A DNA stretch of 64,000 nucleotides from Cellulomonas humilata (GCF_013359775.1 NZ_JABMCI010000044.1:47453-111452); one strand, 5' to 3'; shown: positions 1 to 10,339, counted from the stretch's first letter. The notes: generated from the letters alone by a model not told the origin. Made by a program: numbers and translations.

Positions 1-1
1 C

Positions 2-388
2 GGCGTCGTCGCGCTCATCGTGAAGATGGACGACATCGGCCTGCACCTGGCGGAGCGGAAGAACGGCGCGGCGGCCGCGATCGGGCGCGGGCTCGTGCTG
101 GCGATGCCCAAGGTGCTCTCCGTCCTGTCCACCGTCGGCATCGTCGCGATGCTGTGGGTCGGCGGGCACATCCTGCTCGCGGGCGTCGACGACCTGGGCT
201 GGCACGCCCCGATCGACCTCCTGCACCACCTCGAGGAGGCCGTGCACGACATCCCCGGCGTCGGCGGGCTGCTCGCGTGGCTGATCGACACGCTCGGCTC
301 CGCCCTGGTCGGCCTGGTGGTCGGCGCCGTCGTCGTCGCGATCATGCACGTGATCCCTCGCCGCACGAAGGCCGAGCCCGCGCACTGA
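2..388 (+). CDS. DUF808 (YedI-like) inner-membrane protein, C-terminal part
   Basis: The 5' end lies outside the window; the reading frame is already open at base 2 and closes with TGA at 386-388. The visible 128 residues begin GVVALIVKMDDIGLHLAE, which I recognise as the conserved C-terminal part of the DUF808/YedI family of polytopic membrane proteins. At least two hydrophobic helices follow: one around PKVLSVLSTVGIVAMLWVGG, and one in the last 30 residues (ALVGLVVGAVVVAIMHV) before a basic tail. The family has no established biochemical function. It is followed by a roughly 145-base gap carrying the control region of the arabinofuranosidase gene. Confidence 0.8.
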   Translation, partial: GVVALIVKMDDIGLHLAERKNGAAAAIGRGLVLAMPKVLSVLSTVGIVAMLWVGGHILLAGVDDLGWHAPIDLLHHLEEAVHDIPGVGGLLAWLIDTLGSALVGLVVGAVVVAIMHVIPRRTKAEPAH

Positions 389-461
389 CCGGTCGGTAAT
401 CGTTGTAGAACCTCTTGCCGCAATCGTCCGGTTCGCCTTATGGTCGTCGCATCCACCGGGA

Positions 462-475
462 TGTTAGCGCTCACA
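462..475. promoter_or_regulatory. LacI-family operator upstream of the arabinofuranosidase
   Basis: TGTTAGCGCTCACA is a near-perfect palindrome around AGCGCT with outer TGT/ACA. This is the form bound by LacI-family regulators of plant-polysaccharide genes in actinobacteria. It lies 58 bases before the start codon. A weak promoter (TTGCCG at 415-420, CTTATG at 437-442) lies just upstream, so a bound repressor would block initiation or early elongation. The cognate regulator is not identifiable here; the LacI gene at 36.6 kb has a different half-site. Confidence 0.55.
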
Positions 476-533
476 TCGGGCGCGACGGAGTTCCGGGCGA
501 GGCGCACGACGATGTGCGCGCAGGGAGGCAGCC

Positions 534-3500
534 ATGCCCGTCGCACTGCCGCGACCGAGCAGCAACACCCGTCCGCACCGTCGTCTGGGGCTGCGAGCCG
601 CCCTGGCCGTCGCCCTCGTCGTGCCGCTGGGCGCCACGGTCGTGGCCCCCGCGAGCGCCGCGCCACCCGTCCCCGACGGCGCGTGGACCGACACCTTCGA
701 CGCGGCGACGCTCAACCCGCGCTGGACAGCGGTGAACGACGAGCCGACCGCCCGGTCGCTGACCGCGAACCCGGGCGCGCTGACCGTCACCGCGCTGCCC
801 GGCGACACCTGGCAGGGCAACAACTCCGCCCGCAACGTGATGACGCTCGACATCCCGGACGGCGACTTCTCGATCTCCGTGGACGTGCAGGCGACGGTCA
901 CCAGGACGTTCCAGGGCGCCGGCCTCATCGCGTACCAGGACCTGGACAACTACGTGCGCTCGGGCCTGACGTTCGTCGGCGGGATCACGCCGTCGGGGAT
1001 CGCGATCGAGAACGACATCGAGACCGCGGCCATCTTCGCCGCCGACCACTTCGAGGACCGCCCCGGATCGTCGGGCGAGACCCTCCGGCTGACCCGCACG
1101 GGCGACACCGTGACCACCGCGCGCTGGGACGAAGCGACGACCGCGTGGGTCGACGTGAACTCCGTCGACGTGACGTTCCCCATCGAGCACGTGGGCCTGT
1201 ACGCGCTCGGTGCGCAGGACGGCACCACCTTCCCCGCCGTGTTCGACGACGTCACCCTGGTGGCGTCCCCTGGCGAGGACGTCGTGCCCGACGGACCGTT
1301 CACGCTGCGAGCACCCGGGACCGCGCCGCACCTGACCACCGGCGCCGACGACGCGATCGTCGCGGTGCAGCAGCGCCCCGGCGACACCCTGGTGCTCGAC
1401 GCCACCGCGGTCGCCGGCGGGGTGACCCTCGCGGCCGGCGACAGGGCTGTCACCGTGCTCGCCGACGGGCGCCTGGCGCTGGGCGACACCCCGACCACCC
1501 TGGTGCTCACCGAGGCGGGCGGCGGCAAGCTGCACGTCACCACCGCGGACCGGTCGCAGGCCGTCGGGATCGTCGAGGCACGCTCGTCCTGGGCGACGTC
1601 GACGATGCCGCCGGGTTCGTCCTCGAGCCGTTCGCGGTCGCCGAGGGCACGACGATCGCGATCGACGGCGACGGCACGGACGCGGAGATCTCCGACCGGC
1701 TCTACGGGATCTTCTACGAGGACATCAACTACGCGGCCGACGGCGGCCTGTACGCCGAGCTGGTGCGCAACCGCTCGTTCGAGTTCAACGCGTCGGACAA
1801 CGCGAGCTTCACCGGCCTGACCGCCTGGGACGTGCTGGACCGCAGCGGCACCGGGACCACGGTCTCGGTGGTCGACGACGACGGCCGGCTCAACGCCACC
1901 AACCGCACCCGGGCCGTGCTGGTCGCGGCCGCGGCGGGCGACGGCCTCCGCAACGCGAGCTACAACGCGGGTGTCGCCGTCAAGGACGGCGCGTCCTACG
2001 ACGCGAGCGTCTGGGTCCGCACCACCACACCGCAGGAGCTGACCCTGGCCGTCGAGAACGGGACGGAGACTGTCGCGTCCGGCACCGTCGACGTCGACGG
2101 GTCCGACGTCTGGAAGAAGTACGAGGTCACGCTGACCGCGAGCGCCACCACCGACGCGGGGCGGTTCGTCGTCCTCGCCGGTGCGGCCTCGACGCTGCAC
2201 CTCGACCAGGTGTCCCTGTTCCCGCAGGACACGTGGGTCGGTCCGGTGAACGGCACGTCCGTGCTGCGCAAGGACCTCGCGGAGAAGATCGCCGCGCTCG
2301 ACCCGTCCTTCCTGCGCTTCCCCGGCGGCTGCGTCACGAACGTCGGCACGTTCCGCACGTACGAGGAGTCCGGGTACACCGACCGGCGCCGCACGTACCA
2401 GTGGAAGGAGACCATCGGGCCGGTCGAGGAGCGGGCCACCAACTGGAACTTCTGGGGCTACAACCAGTCCTACGGCATCGGCTACCTGGAGTACATGGAG
2501 CTGGCCGAGGACCTCGGCGCCATCCCGCTGCCCGTGCTGTCGGTCGGCGCCAACGGCTGCGGGAGCACCATCCCCGAGATGACCGACCCGACGCAGATCG
2601 CCCGCTGGGTGCAGGACACGCTCGACCTCATCGAGTTCGCGACCGGCGACGTGTCCACCACCTGGGGCGCCCAGCGCGCCGCACTCGGTCACCCCGAGCC
2701 GTTCGAGCTGCCCTACATCGGGCTGGGCAACGAGGAGAACACCACCACGTTCGAGGCCAACTTCCCCGCGTTCCGGGACGCGATCGCGGCCGCCTACCCG
2801 GACGTGAAGATCATCTCCAACTCGGGTCCGGACGACACGGGTGCCCGGTTCGACGCCCTCTGGGACTTCGCCCGTGAGCAGGACGTGGACCTGGTCGACG
2901 AGCACTACTACAACGACCCGAGCTGGTTCCTGGCCAACACGGAGCGCTACGACTCCTACGACCGCGAGGGTCCGCACGTGTTCCTGGGCGAGTACGCCTC
3001 GCGCGGGAACACCTGGTGGAACGGCCTGTCCGAGGCCGCCTACATGACCGGTCTGGAGCGCAACGGCGACCTGGTGGAGCTGGCGTCCTACGCCCCGCTG
3101 CTGGCCAACGAGTCGTACGTGCAGTGGTCGCCGGACGCCATCTGGTTCGACAACGACGAGTCCTGGGCCAGCGCCAACTACTGGGTCCAGCACCTGTTCT
3201 CGAACAACGTCGGCGACCAGGTGGTGCCCAGCGTCCTGACCACCCCGTCGGTGGAGCCGCAGCCGCTGGACGGCGGGGTGTTCCTGTCCACGTGGGCCAC
3301 CTCGGCCGCGTACGACAACGTCCGGGTGACCGAGAACGACGGCGGTGCCGTGCTGTTCGAGGAGGACTTCGCCGACGCGTCCGCCTGGTCGCCGCAGACC
3401 GGCGACTGGTCGGTGGTGGAGGGCGAGTACGTGCAGTCCAGCACCACCGTCACCGACGCCCGCAGCATCCCGACCGGCGCCTACGAGCAGGACTGGAGCA

Positions 3501-4909
3501 ACTACACGCTCGAGCTCGACGCCCGCAAGACCGCGGGCGCCGAGGGCTTCCTCGTCGGGTTCGCCGCGGGCGGTCCCAGCGACTACTTCTGGTGGAACCT
3601 GGGCGGCTGGAACAACACCCGCCAGGCGCTCCAGAAGGCCGACGGCGGCGGTGCCGGTGAGGTGAAGGCGGTCGAGGGCCACAGCATCGCGACCGACCAG
3701 ACCTACCGGGTCAAGGTCGTCGTGGAGGACCGGCACATCGAGCTGTACCTCGACGGCGTGCTCCAGATGTCCTACGACGACCCCGCCCCCGCGGCGGACG
3801 TCTTCCAGGTGGTCACCCGCGACGAGGACAGCGGCGACATCGTGGCCAAGGTGGTCAACGTCTCCGCGGTCACGCAGCGCACGCAGGTGGAGGTCTCCGA
3901 CGTGGAGATCGCGCCGACGGGCTCGGTGACGGAGATCGTCGCGCCGCCGGGGGCGACCAACACCAAGACCGCACCCAGCACGGTCGAGCCGGTCACGCGG
4001 GAGATCGACGGGCTGTCCTCGTCGTTCACGTACGACCTGCCGCCGTACTCGGTCACGTTCCTGACCCTGCACACGGTGCCGGCGGACACGACGGCCCCGA
4101 CGGTCGACACGCTCCTGGTCTCCCCCGACCCGGTGGGTGACTGGCGCGCGGCCCCCGCGACGGTCGTCGCGACCGCGTCGGACGACCGGGCGGGCGTCTC
4201 GCTCGAGATGTCGGTCGACGGGGGTTCGTGGACGACGACCGCGTCCGTGCAGGTCAGCGGCCACGGCGAGCACACCGTCGCCGCCCGTGCGACGGACGCG
4301 GCCGGCAACGTCTCCGAGGTCCGCTCGGTGACGTTCGCGCTCGACGCGATCGCACCGACGTCGTCGGCGACGGTCGACGGCAAGCGCCGGGTCACGCTCA
4401 CCGCGGCCGACGAGGGCTCCGGCGTCGAACGGATCGAGTACCGGATCGGCACCGGCGCCTGGACGACCTACACCGCTCCGGTGCAGGTGGGCGCAGCCGC
4501 CACGACGGTCGAGCACCGGGCCGTCGACCGCGTCGGCAACGTCGGCGCGACGACGAGCACCCCGGTGCCCGCCGCGAACGCCGTCCGGTCGAGCACCTCG
4601 GTCTCGATCGAGCCCCGACCGGTCCGGCGCACCTCCCAGGCCACCGTGACCGCCTCGGTCCGGGCCGCCAAGGGGTCGGCGCCGACAGGTGACGTCACGA
4701 CGACCGTCCGGGGCGTGCGGCTGCACGGCGACGGACCAGTCGTCGCGCAGGTCACCGGGGCTCTGACGCCCGGTCCGCAGCGGGTCTCGACCGCCACGCT
4801 GCGACTGCCGCGGCTGCCCGTCGGGCTGTACGTGGTCGACACCCGGTACGCCGGATCGCCCACCGTCCAGGCCTCGACCGACCGGAGGTTGCTCATCGTC
4901 GTGCCGTGA
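534..4909 (+). pseudogene. Secreted multidomain GH51 alpha-L-arabinofuranosidase, frameshifted near base 1582
   Basis: The start is ATG 534, with AGGGAGG at 522-528. Residues 1-42 are a signal peptide (basic start, hydrophobic core, ASA cleavage site). A concanavalin-like domain occupies about 48-250. The frame then shifts by one base between about 1560 and 1600. Before it the frame reads HVTTADRSQAVGIVEA; after it, in the next frame, LVLGDVDDAAGFVLEPF. Restoring one base near 1582 gives a protein of about 1458 residues. GH51 landmarks follow: YGIFYEDIN (about 390), FLRFPGGC, acid/base Glu in GLGNEEN (about 732) and nucleophile Glu in FLGEYAS (about 819). A second concanavalin-like domain (about 925-1110) interrupts the C-terminal beta domain, and Ig-like domains finish the protein. 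The role would be extracellular release of arabinose from arabinoxylan or arabinan. Whether the shift is a real mutation or a sequence error cannot be decided here. Confidence 0.82.
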
Positions 4910-4911
4910 CG

Positions 4912-4953
4912 GAGCGGGGCGCGACCGCGGGAGACCGCGGACGCGCCCCGCTC
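4912..4953. terminator. Bidirectional terminator between convergent genes
   Basis: GAGCGGGGCGCG (4912-4923) pairs perfectly with CGCGCCCCGCTC (4942-4953). The 18-base loop can itself pair through two CCGCGG blocks. It starts two bases after the arabinofuranosidase stop and ends two bases before the stop of the minus-strand gene, so it can serve both. It has no U tract, as is usual in high-GC actinobacteria. Confidence 0.7.
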
Positions 4954-4955
4954 GG

Positions 4956-7244
4956 TCAGGGGCGCAGGGCGATCGTGTATCCCGACCCAGCGCCCACCGA
5001 GGTCCAGCCGGTCTCAACGCCGACCCGTCCCGGCACGAGGACGTCGAGGTCGCCGGTCGGTTCGCGCTCCGGCCTGCCCCATCTCCACAGACCGCCCGCG
5101 CTGTCGAGCGCCACGGTGTGATCCAGGCCGAAGATCACTGCCGCCCACGTTGTGCCGGCTCCCACCTGGACCGGATCGAGCCGCACCTCGGTGGTGCCGT
5201 CGCCGAGCTGGCCGCTGACCGCGTAGTCGCCCCACGTCCACAGCGAGCCGTCGGAGCGGATCGCCGCGGCGACGCCGAAACCGCCCGCCACCGCGCGCCA
5301 GTCGCTCGCCGTCCCGACCCGCGTCGGCGTCAGCTCAGGGGGGAGGTCGCTCCACCAGGTGGAGCTCCTCGCCCCCCACCTCCACAACGAGCCGTCCGAC
5401 GCGATCGCGACCGCCTGGAAGTAGCCCGCGGCCACGGACGTCCATGTACCCGTCCCGACCCGTGCGGGCACGCTGCGGCCCGTGGTGGTCCCGTCACCCA
5501 GCTGCCCGAACTGGTTGTCGCCCCAGGCCCAGAGCGACCCGTCACGCTTCGTCGCCAGGGTGAACGTCTGGCCCGCGGCGATCGTGCTCCAGTCCGCGTC
5601 CGTCCCGATCCGCTGCGGCGAGGTCGGCGCGTACCCGGGGTCCCCCGGCCCGAGCTCGCCGTCGACACCCCACCTCCAGAGGCTCCCGTCCTTCGTGATC
5701 CCGACCGAGAACTCCCCGCCCGCCGAGACGGCCGCCCAGTCGGTCCGGGTCCCGACCGGCTCGGGGAGGTCGTGCGCCACCCGCGTGCCGTCGCCGAGCT
5801 GGCCCATGCGGTTGTGGCCCCAGGCCCACAACGAGCCATCGGTCTTGATCCCGAGCGTGTGCAAGTCGCCGGCCGCGACCGACGCCCACTGTGCGGTCGC
5901 TCCGAGCACCCCGCCGTCCTGGTACCCCGGCTGCTCCTTGCGGTATCCACCCCACTCGAACGCGCGGAACTTCACCGGCCCCGGCGCGGCCACCTGCACC
6001 GTCGTCGACCCGGTGACGCCCGGGGCGCCCTTGAGCGCGGCAGTCACCTGGTGCGTCCCGGCACCGACCGGGCGGCAGCGGGCGCCGACGCAGGCGGCGG
6101 GGTCCCCGTCGACCGAGAAGACGGCGTCCGCCGTCAGGTCCCCGCCCGCGTTGCCGAACGCGTCCCGGCCGGCGGCCGCGAAGAGCGCGGAGGCACCGTC
6201 CGCCACGGATGCGGTGGACGGCGTGACCGTCAACGAGGCGGCAGGTCCGGGGTCGACGTACACGAGTCCGTACGCGGTCATCCCATTCCAGGTTGCCGTG
6301 ATCACCTGCTGACCCACGGCGGGGATGCTGCAGGTGGCCCGCCCGCACCAGCTGCTGGAGCCGTCGACCGTGAGCCAGGCCTGGGTGCTGACGTCGGCGA
6401 GCTGCCACCCCAGCTGGTCGTACGACGTGACGGTGACCGCGACGGGCTGTCCGGCGGCAACCCGGGACGGCGTGACCGTCACCTTGATCGAGGTCGGGGA
6501 GGCGGCCGTGGCGGTGCCCCAGTACTCGGCGCTCGCGATGATGCCGCCGATGATCTCCTCGTCGTGCACGCCCCGCTGCAACGCGGAGACCCACGTCTGC
6601 TGGCCGGTCGGGTCGAGGTGCCGTCCGAGCAGGTGGACGTAGTAGCCGTCCACGACGGTCGACAGGTGCTCCGTCGAGAGCAGGAAGCCCATCGCGACCT
6701 GCGCGCGACTCGCACCGCGGGCCAGCTCACGCACCCAGAAGTCGACCTCCGCCGGAGCAGGAGACCGCCTCAGCACGTCGCCGTACAACCGCGTCACCCA
6801 GCCCGCAGCCGTCGATCCCGCCTGGAGGTAGTGCTCCTGGGAGGCGAGGAAGCCCGAGTCGATCCGTGCCACGGTCCAGCCGGAAGCCAGTGCGGCGACC
6901 CAGAACTGGAGGCCGCCCGCGTCGGGACCACGACCCAGGAACCGCACGTAGGCGTCGGTCACCAGGCGGGAGCGGTACTCGACGCTGGACGTGATCGCGT
7001 TCGCCACCTCGACGCGCGGGCGACCGTTGAGGATCGCCCCCCGCCACGTCGCCAGCCCCTCGGGGTCGGGCAGACGACCGAAGAGGTCGCTGTACACCCG
7101 CATCACGTAGCGCTCGACAGCCGCCTGCTCGGCGATCGACGACGGCCCCGAGGCCGCTGTCGCCGGGCCGATCCCCCCGGCGACGAGGGCGACCACGCAG
7201 GCCCCCGCGACGAGCACTCGGCGAACCGCTCCGGACACGCGCAC
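4956..7244 (-). CDS. Secreted DUF4214 / Ig-like / RCC1 beta-propeller protein
   Basis: The start is GTG 7244 with a perfect AAGGAGG five bases upstream; 762 residues. Residues 1-30 form a signal peptide ending ATA. About 40-245 hold four units of roughly 50 residues with the DUF4214 pattern (for example YVMRVYSDLFGRLPDPEGLATW and DAYVRFLGRGPDAGGLQFW). Two Ig-like domains (about 250-430) each carry a Cys pair (WCGRATC, CVGARC). From about 435 to the end there are about six RCC1 repeats of the type AVSAGG-SVGITKDGSLWRWG and GQLGDGT, predicting a seven-bladed propeller. It has no anchor or sorting signal, so it is probably released or envelope-associated. DUF4214 occurs in surface and S-layer-like proteins and RCC1 blades usually bind partners; the specific role is unknown. 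Confidence 0.88.
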   Translation of the reverse strand: MRVSGAVRRVLVAGACVVALVAGGIGPATAASGPSSIAEQAAVERYVMRVYSDLFGRLPDPEGLATWRGAILNGRPRVEVANAITSSVEYRSRLVTDAYVRFLGRGPDAGGLQFWVAALASGWTVARIDSGFLASQEHYLQAGSTAAGWVTRLYGDVLRRSPAPAEVDFWVRELARGASRAQVAMGFLLSTEHLSTVVDGYYVHLLGRHLDPTGQQTWVSALQRGVHDEEIIGGIIASAEYWGTATAASPTSIKVTVTPSRVAAGQPVAVTVTSYDQLGWQLADVSTQAWLTVDGSSSWCGRATCSIPAVGQQVITATWNGMTAYGLVYVDPGPAASLTVTPSTASVADGASALFAAAGRDAFGNAGGDLTADAVFSVDGDPAACVGARCRPVGAGTHQVTAALKGAPGVTGSTTVQVAAPGPVKFRAFEWGGYRKEQPGYQDGGVLGATAQWASVAAGDLHTLGIKTDGSLWAWGHNRMGQLGDGTRVAHDLPEPVGTRTDWAAVSAGGEFSVGITKDGSLWRWGVDGELGPGDPGYAPTSPQRIGTDADWSTIAAGQTFTLATKRDGSLWAWGDNQFGQLGDGTTTGRSVPARVGTGTWTSVAAGYFQAVAIASDGSLWRWGARSSTWWSDLPPELTPTRVGTASDWRAVAGGFGVAAAIRSDGSLWTWGDYAVSGQLGDGTTEVRLDPVQVGAGTTWAAVIFGLDHTVALDSAGGLWRWGRPEREPTGDLDVLVPGRVGVETGWTSVGAGSGYTIALRP

Positions 7245-7404
7245 GTGGGCCTCCTTGCCTGGTCAGCGCGTCGTGCGCTGGCGCGATCCTAGGGTCTGCG
7301 CGGCTCTCCGGGGCCAGGAACAGGTTCTGAGACACACAGCCCGCAGGGCGATCGTGACCATCCCGAGATCTGGATGTTACTTATCGGTAAGACCCTCGAT
7401 ATGC

Positions 7405-7433
7405 CTGACACATCTGTGTGCTACCCATAGCCC
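7405..7433 (+). promoter_or_regulatory. Candidate promoter of the peptide-type ABC operon
   Basis: The 252-base gap between the divergent genes holds CTGACA (7405-7410) followed 15-17 bases on by CATAGC/TAGCCC. The inverted repeat ACACA-TC-TGTGT (7408-7419) overlaps the -35 region and could be an operator. A second inverted repeat, CTTA-TCGG-TAAG, lies just upstream. The assignment is weak. Confidence 0.3.
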
Positions 7434-7496
7434 ACTGAGAACCCAGCCGGCGGGTGCGCCCCTGCGCGCCCGCGGCTCTGACAGAAGAGGTAGCGC

Positions 7497-9146
7497 ATGA
7501 CCTCCCTCGCACCATCACGCCGCCGCGCTCTCGCGGCGACCGCAGGTCTCGCGGCAACCGTCCTCGTGCTCACCGCCTGCTCGGGCAGTGACGACGACGC
7601 CGGCGCCGACGGCGGGAGCACCTCCGCCGGGGGTGCGCTGACCATCGGCACCACGGACAAGGTCACCACGCTCGACCCCGCCGGTTCGTACGACAACGGC
7701 TCGTTCGCGGTCATGAACCAGGTGTTCCCGTTCCTCATGAACACCCCGTACGGCAGCCCGGACGTCGAGCCGGACATCGCCATCTCGGCGGAGTTCACGG
7801 CCCCGACCGAGTACACGGTCGTGCTCAAGCCGGACCTGAAGTGGGCCAACGGCCACGACCTGACGTCCTCGGACGTCAAGTTCTCGTTCGACCGCCAGGT
7901 CGCCATCGCCGACGAGAACGGCCCGTCCTCGCTCCTCTACAACCTGGAGAGCACGGAGGCGGTCGACGACACCACGGTGGTCTTCCACCTGAAGTCGGAG
8001 AACGACCAGATCTTCCCGCAGATCCTGTCGAGCCCCGCCGGCCCGATCGTCGACGAGGAGGTCTTCGCGGCCGACGCGCTGACGCCCGACAACGAGATCG
8101 TCGACGGCAACGCGTTCGCCGGTCAGTACACGATCACCAGCTACTCGTTCAACGAGCTCGTCTCGTACGAGGCATACGCGGACTACATGGGCGTGCTGCC
8201 CGCGGCGAAGACCGCCGAGGTCAACGTCAAGTACTACGCCGACTCGTCGAACCTCAAGCTGGACATCCAGGAGGGCAACATCGACGTGGCGTTCCGGAGC
8301 CTCTCGGCGACGGACATCGAGGACCTGTCGACCAACGACAACGTCAAGGTCGTCGACGGCCCGGGCGGGGAGATCCGCTACATCACGTTCAACTTCGACA
8401 CGCAGCCGTTCGGCGCCAAGACGCCCGAGGCCGACCCGGCCAAGGCTCTCGCCGTCCGCCAGGCGGTGGCGGACCTGATCGACCGGGCCCCGCTGTCGGA
8501 GCAGGTCTACAAGGGCACCTACACCCCCCTGTACTCCTACGTCCCGGACGGCCTCACCGGTGCCACCGAGTCGCTCAAGGGTCTGTACGGCGACGGCGAC
8601 GGCGGCCCCGACGCCGACAAGGCCAAGGCAGCCCTCGAGGACGCCGGCGTCACCACCCCGGTCACGCTCAGCCTGCAGTACTCGAACGACCACTACGGCC
8701 CGTCGTCGGCCGACGAGTACGCCCTCATCAAGGAGCAGCTGGAGAAGGACGGCCTCTTCACGGTCGACCTGCAGACCACCGAGTGGGTCCAGTACGCCAA
8801 GGACCGCACCGCCGACGTCTACCCCGCGTACCAGCTCGGCTGGTTCCCGGACTACTCGGACGCCGACAACTACCTCACGCCGTTCTTCCTCACGGAGAAC
8901 TTCCTGAGCAACCACTACGTCAACCAGGAGGTCAACGACATGATCCTGGAGCAGGCGACGACGATCGACCCCGACGCCCGCACCGCGCTCATCGAGGACA
9001 TCCAGGACGCCGTGGCCCAGGACCTGTCCACCGTCCCGTATCTTCAGGGCGCCCAGGTGGCGGTCGTGGGCACGGACGTGACCGGCACCGAGGACACGCT
9101 CGACGCGTCGTTCAAGTTCCGCTACGGCGCGCTCGCCACGAGCTGA
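7497..9146 (+). CDS. ABC transporter substrate-binding lipoprotein, family 5 (peptide/oligosaccharide type)
   Basis: The start is ATG 7497 behind GAAGAGG; 549 residues. The N-terminus is a lipoprotein signal peptide with lipobox LTAC and Cys28, followed by an acidic Ser/Gly linker. The mature part has the SBP_bac_5 layout: TIGTTDKVTTLDPAGSYD near the N-terminus, then NGHDLTSSDVKFSFDR and a long periplasmic-binding fold. It would capture peptides or oligosaccharides outside the membrane and deliver them to the two permeases downstream. The family binds di- and oligopeptides, nickel or oligosaccharides, and sequence alone does not decide. Given this genome's carbohydrate bias, a cello- or xylo-oligosaccharide ligand is possible. 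Confidence 0.93.
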   Translation: MTSLAPSRRRALAATAGLAATVLVLTACSGSDDDAGADGGSTSAGGALTIGTTDKVTTLDPAGSYDNGSFAVMNQVFPFLMNTPYGSPDVEPDIAISAEFTAPTEYTVVLKPDLKWANGHDLTSSDVKFSFDRQVAIADENGPSSLLYNLESTEAVDDTTVVFHLKSENDQIFPQILSSPAGPIVDEEVFAADALTPDNEIVDGNAFAGQYTITSYSFNELVSYEAYADYMGVLPAAKTAEVNVKYYADSSNLKLDIQEGNIDVAFRSLSATDIEDLSTNDNVKVVDGPGGEIRYITFNFDTQPFGAKTPEADPAKALAVRQAVADLIDRAPLSEQVYKGTYTPLYSYVPDGLTGATESLKGLYGDGDGGPDADKAKAALEDAGVTTPVTLSLQYSNDHYGPSSADEYALIKEQLEKDGLFTVDLQTTEWVQYAKDRTADVYPAYQLGWFPDYSDADNYLTPFFLTENFLSNHYVNQEVNDMILEQATTIDPDARTALIEDIQDAVAQDLSTVPYLQGAQVAVVGTDVTGTEDTLDASFKFRYGALATS

Positions 9147-9166
9147 CGCAGCAGTCCCGCATGCCG

Positions 9167-9204
9167 ACGGTCCCGCCTCCGAGGAGACTCGGGGGCGGGG
9201 CCGT
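9167..9204 (+). terminator. Intercistronic hairpin after the binding-protein gene
   Basis: ACGGTCCCGCCTCCGA (9167-9182) pairs over 16 bases, two of them G-U, with 9189-9204 around a GGAGAC loop. Lying between the binding protein and the first permease, it probably acts as a partial terminator or RNA-stability element that keeps binding-protein mRNA more abundant than permease mRNA. Confidence 0.55.
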
Positions 9205-9237
9205 CCGGCTCGTCCGACCGCAACAGGCAAGGAACCC

Positions 9238-10338
9238 ATGACCTCCCTCACCACCGACGCCCCGTCGGGCGTCGCGCCGGCGCCGGACGCGCGGGCGCCT
9301 CAGCGCAAGCGACCGGGCGGCAAGCTCGGCAGCTATCTGCTGGTCAGGTTCCTGCTGATCTTCCCGACGATCTTCATCCTGGTGACCACCGTCTTCGTGC
9401 TCATGCGGTCGACGGGCGACCCGATCACCGCCTCGTTGGGAAGCCGCCTCACCGCGGACCAGCTGGCGGAGCGCATCGAAGCCGCCGGGTACAACCGGCC
9501 GATCTTCGTGCAGTACCTCGAGTACCTGGGCCGCGTGTTCCGCGGCGACTTCGGCACCTCGATCTCCGACAACCGCCCGGTCACGGAGATCGTCCTCACG
9601 TACGGCGCCGCGACCCTCGAGCTGGCGGTGTACGCGATGCTCGTCGCGCTCGCGGTCGGCATCCCGCTGGGTCGCATCGCCGCGTCCCGCCGCGACAAGG
9701 GCGTGGACGCCTCGCTGCGCATCTCCGGGATCCTCGCCTACGCGACGCCCGTGTTCTTCGCCGGCATCCTGCTCAAGCTCGTGTTCTCGGTCTGGCTCGG
9801 CTGGCTCCCGGTGGCGGGCCGCGCGTCCACCGACACGCAGATCGAGCTCCAGCGCAACGGCGCGGGCACGGGGATCTACCTCATCGACGCGATCAGCACG
9901 GGCAACCCGGCGGCGGTCCTGGACGTGCTGGAGCACGCGATCCTGCCGGCCCTCGCCCTCGGCCTGCTGACCGGCGGCATCTTCCTGCGGCTCGTCCGCA
10001 CCAACGTCATCGGCACCCTCAACACCGGCTACGTCGAGGCGGCCCGGTCGCGCGGGGTCAACGAGCGCCGGCTGCTGCGTCAGCACGCCTGGCGCCCCGC
10101 GCTGGTCCCGATCATCACCGTCATCGGCCTCCAGGTCGCGCTGCTGCTCAGCGGCGCCGTGCTGACCGAGAAGACGTTCGAGTGGAAGGGCCTCGGCTTC
10201 CAGCTGGTCCAGTACCTGCTCGCGCGCGACTTCGTGGCCGTCCAGGGCATCGTCGTGCTGCTCGCCGTGGTGGTGGCGCTGACCAACTTCGTGGTCGACG
10301 TCATCGCCGCGCTCGTCGACCCGAGGATCAGGTACTGA
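9238..10338 (+). CDS. ABC transporter permease, DppB/OppB type
   Basis: 366 residues. After a hydrophilic start there is a helix (YLLVRFLLIFPTIFILVTTVFVLM), then an extracytoplasmic segment and five more helices, matching the six-helix DppB/OppB layout. The EAA loop, which docks the ATPase, is visible as YVEAARSRGVNERRLLRQHAWRPALVP. It follows the binding protein by 91 bases and ends one base before the second permease, so the two are translated together. It forms half of the membrane channel of this importer. A regular insertion near residues 195-225 (ASTDTQIELQRNGAGTGIYLIDA) is typical of the family. Confidence 0.93.
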   Translation: MTSLTTDAPSGVAPAPDARAPQRKRPGGKLGSYLLVRFLLIFPTIFILVTTVFVLMRSTGDPITASLGSRLTADQLAERIEAAGYNRPIFVQYLEYLGRVFRGDFGTSISDNRPVTEIVLTYGAATLELAVYAMLVALAVGIPLGRIAASRRDKGVDASLRISGILAYATPVFFAGILLKLVFSVWLGWLPVAGRASTDTQIELQRNGAGTGIYLIDAISTGNPAAVLDVLEHAILPALALGLLTGGIFLRLVRTNVIGTLNTGYVEAARSRGVNERRLLRQHAWRPALVPIITVIGLQVALLLSGAVLTEKTFEWKGLGFQLVQYLLARDFVAVQGIVVLLAVVVALTNFVVDVIAALVDPRIRY

Positions 10339-10339
10339 C

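Noticed and set aside
950..5017. Very long open frame antisense to the arabinofuranosidase (1355 codons), and similar frames opposite other genes
   Set aside because: High-GC shadow frame: Arg/Gly/Pro/Val-rich, no domain, no ribosome site, exactly opposite a gene with clear motifs.
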